A stretch of 64,000 nt of DNA from Kluyveromyces lactis (Eukaryota > Ascomycota > Saccharomycetes > Saccharomycetales > Saccharomycetaceae): contig NC_006042.1 of assembly GCF_000002515.2 (NCBI RefSeq), positions 1,736,001 through 1,800,000 on the forward strand. The letters run 5' to 3'. A model generated the notes under the pieces. It was not told the DNA's origin. It made no database searches and was given only the letters and a program-made list of their open reading frames with translations. Of this stretch, positions 60,569 to 64,000 are shown piece by piece. The position numbers were made by a program, and so were the translations under genes. How positions within the stretch are numbered: position 1 is the stretch's first letter; each line of letters opens with the position of its first letter.

Positions 60569-62242
60569 CTACTGTGGTCTAGCCTTTGGTCCCCAGTTTT
60601 TGGTAGGATTTTCTTGGTATCTTACAATTTTTAGCTTCCTTAGCTTTTCAAACCTACCACTGTATTCATTAGGTTCGAAGGATATCTTTTTATCCCAGTC
60701 TTCAGTTTGTCCGATGGTATCATTGGTCAAAATCTTGTACCCGTTTCCATTCTTATTCATCTTCTCTATATTGACAAGATTGTTATCTATGCAATACTTC
60801 TTCATCACATACCAAATGGCATCCCAGCTGGCATCGGTCTTCAAACTTGATGCCTTTGCATGTGTCAAAGAACATTCAAACCCTAGCGATCCTAGTCCTG
60901 CGACAACTGCCTTTAAAGTTGGCACTTGGAATTTCAAGACTGAGGACACCGAGTTTGGTGTGAAATAGAAAGGAGCAGCTATCTCATTCTTGGCTAAAGT
61001 CAACATACCTTCGATTCTCTTTCTCGTACCATAAATATCATCCTTATGTTCTTCTTTATTAATTCTCAATACACGATCAATGAATTTTTTGTTATGCAAT
61101 GGACCGCCGTACATTGGCCCAACGATGTGATGGACGCTCCCGCAGTATGAACAATTCCTATCAACTGGTGGACCTTGTGCCAAGGAGAATTTGGTGAATT
61201 TGACCCCCTTCTTAGTTGTCCTTTCTTGTTGTCTGCCTAGAGGCTGTGTGTGGTAAGCATTACAGCCAGAACACATATATCCGACCATGGTATTCGACTG
61301 CAAGTTTTTGACTTCAATTGGGCTTGTTTTGACTCTAATGAAAACTCTGACGTAGAAATCGATACTTAACGAAAGAAGTGGTTCAATAGTCTTTTTATAC
61401 TTTGCAGCTGATTGTCCTAAAAGGTTTAAAACTAGCCTCAATGCACTTTCATGAGTAGCATCGTGACCTGCCATATTAACACCACTGTACAATGCAAAAC
61501 ATTTTTCGGGGTATCCGTTACCAGCCAAGACCGATAGATCTGTACATGTAACCAGCATCAATCCACCATCTTCGATGGATTGCATTGATGCATCGACGAA
61601 AGGAGTAACGGTACCATATGGATCCAAATCAATTACATGGTATTTCTCATTTTTGCTTTTGTTTCTGTACATCAGCACATTTGCATCATCCAAATTGGGT
61701 ACAACTTTATCCGAGACCTCATTATAGATGACATTTCTCTTTATGGATTCCACTGCCTCTGGTAGTAAATCGTTGGCTACAATAGTCTTCACATTAGGAA
61801 CCTCCTTAGAATATCTTATAGCACGTAGCCCGGTTGCACTCAATGCTTCCAAAATTTTGATGTACGGCCTGGTAGAATGATCTTTTGAAGACACAGCTAC
61901 AGAGTCTTGATCTTCGTTTAATTTACGCCTTTTGATAGTATCGTAATCGGAACCATCTTCATTGCTCTCTATGGGTTTCCTTTTCTTGTTCTTGCTCTTC
62001 AGTTCACGGCTTTCACGTTGTTCCTCTTGATACAGTTCATCCCATGCTTTGATACAAGTGACACTCAAATCTCTATTGAACTGCTGGATTGGATTATAGA
62101 ACACAGTTTCCTTGTTAGGAAATAATATCTTAGCATCACCCTCTTGCACCACCTTGAACTGAGAAACATCGATCGTTGAGCTATCCAACGTTACTTTTCT
62201 GCCAAATTTTGACTTCAAACTTTGAAAGGCAGCCCTGAGCAT
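60569..62242 (-). CDS. TRM1: tRNA (guanine26-N2)-dimethyltransferase Trm1
   Basis: 557 residues. The N terminus MLRAAFQSLKSKFGRK aligns with the second start of S. cerevisiae Trm1 (MLKAAISKIKANF). Family blocks are ILFPNKETVFYNPIQQFNRDLSV, LEALSATGLRAIRY (SAM loop), ANDLLPEAVESIKRN and the catalytic IDLDPYGT with DPYG at 207-210. Cys pairs (CSGCNAYHTQP and CSYCG) form the zinc site. Basic runs KNKKRKP (84-90) and KRRKL (104-108) could be nuclear signals. The enzyme makes m2,2G26 in nuclear and mitochondrial tRNAs. A stop lies four codons upstream of this ATG, so no longer form is encoded. It is divergent from DPB4. Confidence 0.97.
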   Translation of the reverse strand: MLRAAFQSLKSKFGRKVTLDSSTIDVSQFKVVQEGDAKILFPNKETVFYNPIQQFNRDLSVTCIKAWDELYQEEQRESRELKSKNKKRKPIESNEDGSDYDTIKRRKLNEDQDSVAVSSKDHSTRPYIKILEALSATGLRAIRYSKEVPNVKTIVANDLLPEAVESIKRNVIYNEVSDKVVPNLDDANVLMYRNKSKNEKYHVIDLDPYGTVTPFVDASMQSIEDGGLMLVTCTDLSVLAGNGYPEKCFALYSGVNMAGHDATHESALRLVLNLLGQSAAKYKKTIEPLLSLSIDFYVRVFIRVKTSPIEVKNLQSNTMVGYMCSGCNAYHTQPLGRQQERTTKKGVKFTKFSLAQGPPVDRNCSYCGSVHHIVGPMYGGPLHNKKFIDRVLRINKEEHKDDIYGTRKRIEGMLTLAKNEIAAPFYFTPNSVSSVLKFQVPTLKAVVAGLGSLGFECSLTHAKASSLKTDASWDAIWYVMKKYCIDNNLVNIEKMNKNGNGYKILTNDTIGQTEDWDKKISFEPNEYSGRFEKLRKLKIVRYQENPTKNWGPKARPQ

Positions 62243-62813
62243 ATTGCAAGTTTAAATTCTTACTTTTCTTTATATGGTTTTGCTTTCCCTCCTAAAACAA
62301 ACCAGCTGAAAACGCTTACTTGGCCTTTGACACACACCTCAGCGATTATTTACTAGGCCTGAGGATCAAGCTATATATCTTATCTTAAGTTGATTTCTGC
62401 GAGAAGAGATGTGATGAGATGCGATGCCCATGACTGAAAAAATTGAAAAGTTGGAAACTAGGCTGTAAAGATGTAAAAAGTATGGGAATCTATGTCACGT
62501 GATTTAATCTTTCTATTGTTTATTTGGCACGTACGATTAAGTACCTCAAGACGAAATGCATATGGTACACATGGTTCAGTATCGATATTAATCGAGGATA
62601 TGATGACTAGTTCGAAGCAGACTATTAGCTGTTACTACTTCTATCTACTTTTTTTTAGCTTTCATTACTGTTCTCTTGGTGGAAGTAATATCATTATGCT
62701 TATAGTGAAATTTGTGCGTTTGCATTAAGATTTATTACCACTAATGATTCAAGAAAATAAGAACCATCAAATGAAAGAATTCACAAAACTCTAAGAGGCA
62801 AACAAGCGCGGGT
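62243..62813. promoter_or_regulatory. Divergent TRM1/DPB4 promoter region
   Basis: 571 bp. GTCACGTGAT (Cbf1-type E-box) at 62494-62503 lies near the middle. No MCB core was noticed near DPB4. Confidence 0.45.
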
Positions 62814-63464
62814 ATGCCACCAAAAGGTTGGAGAAAGGATTCTGAAGGAAATTATCCTAATACGTCTTATATAAAAGAACAAGAAAAGATCAGTATTGAT
62901 GATTTACTATTTCCTAAAAGCATAATCACATCTCTAGCGAAGGAATCACTTCAGAACGCGTTTCAAAAGGGCGAAGAAGAGAGAAGAATCACGGTTAGTA
63001 AGGATGCTGCATTGGCAATGCAGAGGTCAGCGACAGTCTTTGTCAATCACTTATTAATGTTTGCTAGAATGAACGCAAAGGATTCTAATAGAAAGAGTTG
63101 TAATGATCAGGATATCATGGCTGCTTTAGATACGTTGGGGCTAGGTGCTTTGGAGAGCATACTCACGGGAAAGATGCAGGAGTACCAGGAAGCCATACTT
63201 TGGAAGAAGCAAAATAAAGTCAATAATGCTGTGCCTGGTGCGGACGGAGACATAGCAATGGAAGATGATGAAGATGATGAAGATGACGATGGCAGAGAAG
63301 GCGCAGATGCTGACGCCGAGCCTAAATCCAGAGCTGATACTGAGGTTCAACAAGGTAACGCTGAAAATGATAAATTAGATGGGCCTCCAGTCAACCAAGA
63401 ACAAGTACCTAGCACGCGCCAGAACGACCTGGATTTAAGCACAAAAAAACAGAAGACGGAATGA
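62814..63464 (+). CDS. DPB4: DNA polymerase epsilon histone-fold subunit Dpb4
   Basis: 216 residues (S. cerevisiae 196). The start [20 protein letters not shown] is diagnostic. A histone fold covers about 27-115 ([67 protein letters not shown]). The C-terminal third is acidic and disordered, with a GATGAA-type codon repeat (about 63260-63290) giving D/E runs. Dpb4 pairs with Dpb3 in polymerase epsilon and also with Dls1 in the ISW2/CHRAC remodeller. Position between TRM1 and NYV1 follows the ancestral order. Confidence 0.96.
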
Positions 63465-63570
63465 TCGTATAATCGATTTGTGGAGAAGAGGTGGCAAGAA
63501 GTATAAGTACTATAAACAATTATACCGTTTTCGTGTGCTCATGGGTTACCTATACTTAAAAAAAATAGAA

Positions 63571-64000
63571 CTAATGTAGTAATAATAACGACACAATCAC
63601 AATAATCGCCAGTACAACTATAATGACAATGGAATAAAACTTAACGTTATTCCACCACATTTTTCTCATAATCTTAGAGGATTTCCTTTGAAATTTAAAA
63701 CTATTTTCGTTCAATTGATTAGTATTATCCACAAGCAGGGATATCCTTTCCTGTCTCTGTAAAAACTTATCGATATTATCATTCATTATTGCAATAATGT
63801 TTTGTAGCTCTTCCTCAGTGGATGCAGCTGTCTGCTGTCCTTCCGTGCGATAAGATAATAATTCTTCATGGAATTTGTCCAATTGATTATCGATATTACT
63901 CTTCAAATATTCATCGTTGTCATTATTCAAACATTTTAGTTCTGATAATAACCTCAACGGTAGGAATTTGGGGACTTCTTCTTTAACAAAACAAATGAGC
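63571..64000 (-). CDS. NYV1: Vacuolar R-SNARE Nyv1, C-terminal part
   Basis: The frame runs off the right edge, leaving 143 complete codons and the stop. The partial longin end reads VKEEVPKFLPLRLLSELK, matching Nyv1 (VDIPKILPIRILSGLQ). The R-SNARE core is QNIIAIMNDNIDKFLQRQERISLLVDNTNQL, with the zero-layer arginine in FLQRQER. A C-terminal membrane anchor of about 22 residues (FYSIVIIVVLAIIVIVSLLLLH) ends the protein. Nyv1 pairs with Vam3, Vti1 and Vam7 in vacuole fusion. Equivalent to YLR093C. Confidence 0.93.
   Translation of the reverse strand, partial: LICFVKEEVPKFLPLRLLSELKCLNNDNDEYLKSNIDNQLDKFHEELLSYRTEGQQTAASTEEELQNIIAIMNDNIDKFLQRQERISLLVDNTNQLNENSFKFQRKSSKIMRKMWWNNVKFYSIVIIVVLAIIVIVSLLLLH

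Overview
This is a yeast nuclear window with compact, apparently intron-free genes and TATA/ATG promoter layouts. About 20 genes can be recognised by family. The order is diagnostic. Homologues of two Saccharomyces cerevisiae blocks are interleaved here in one run. From chromosome XII come EMP70, RAX2, ARP6, SMC4, CSF1, GAA1, ALT1, XDJ1, GEP5, SUL2 and NYV1. From chromosome IV come TRS85, YDR109C, FOB1, PDS1, MRPL34, MRPL1, TMA64, APC4, COX26, TRM1 and DPB4. This is the order expected before the whole-genome duplication, so the host is most likely a non-WGD Saccharomycetaceae. A Kluyveromyces-like genome fits the base composition and the long intergenic spacers, but genus is only a guess.

Layout. 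1-7145: EMP70 (cut by the left edge), TRS85 and RAX2, covering secretory pathway and polarity. 7146-17542: a gene-poor island holding one interrupted transcription-factor-like gene (11295-13238) between spacers of about 4.1 and 4.3 kb. 17543-26229: the FGGY kinase, ARP6 and SMC4. 26215-36986: the 2,923-codon CSF1, tail-to-tail overlapping SMC4, and then GAA1. 37327-44884: FOB1, a single alanine aminotransferase, XDJ1 and the securin PDS1. 45494-50376: three mitochondrial genes (GEP5, bL34m, uL1m), then TMA64. 50659-57812: APC4, a sulfate permease and an aldo/keto reductase that is not part of this block in S. cerevisiae. 58714-60178: two small, clearly related COX26-like genes in tandem. 60569-64000: TRM1, DPB4 and the C-terminal part of NYV1 (cut by the right edge).

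The most interesting points are as follows. (1) The Gcr1-family-like regulator has its reading frame split by a single in-frame TGA and sits in about 10 kb of otherwise gene-free DNA. (2) COX26 is duplicated in tandem, and the copies have diverged. (3) XDJ1 has an open in-frame N-terminal extension downstream of a strong TATA run. (4) TRM1 lacks the longer N-terminal form used for mitochondrial targeting in S. cerevisiae. (5) A single pre-duplication ALT gene has several N-terminal in-frame ATGs. No tRNA, CRISPR, complete transposon or viral element was recognised. Product names rest on remembered family sequences and synteny; no database search was run.
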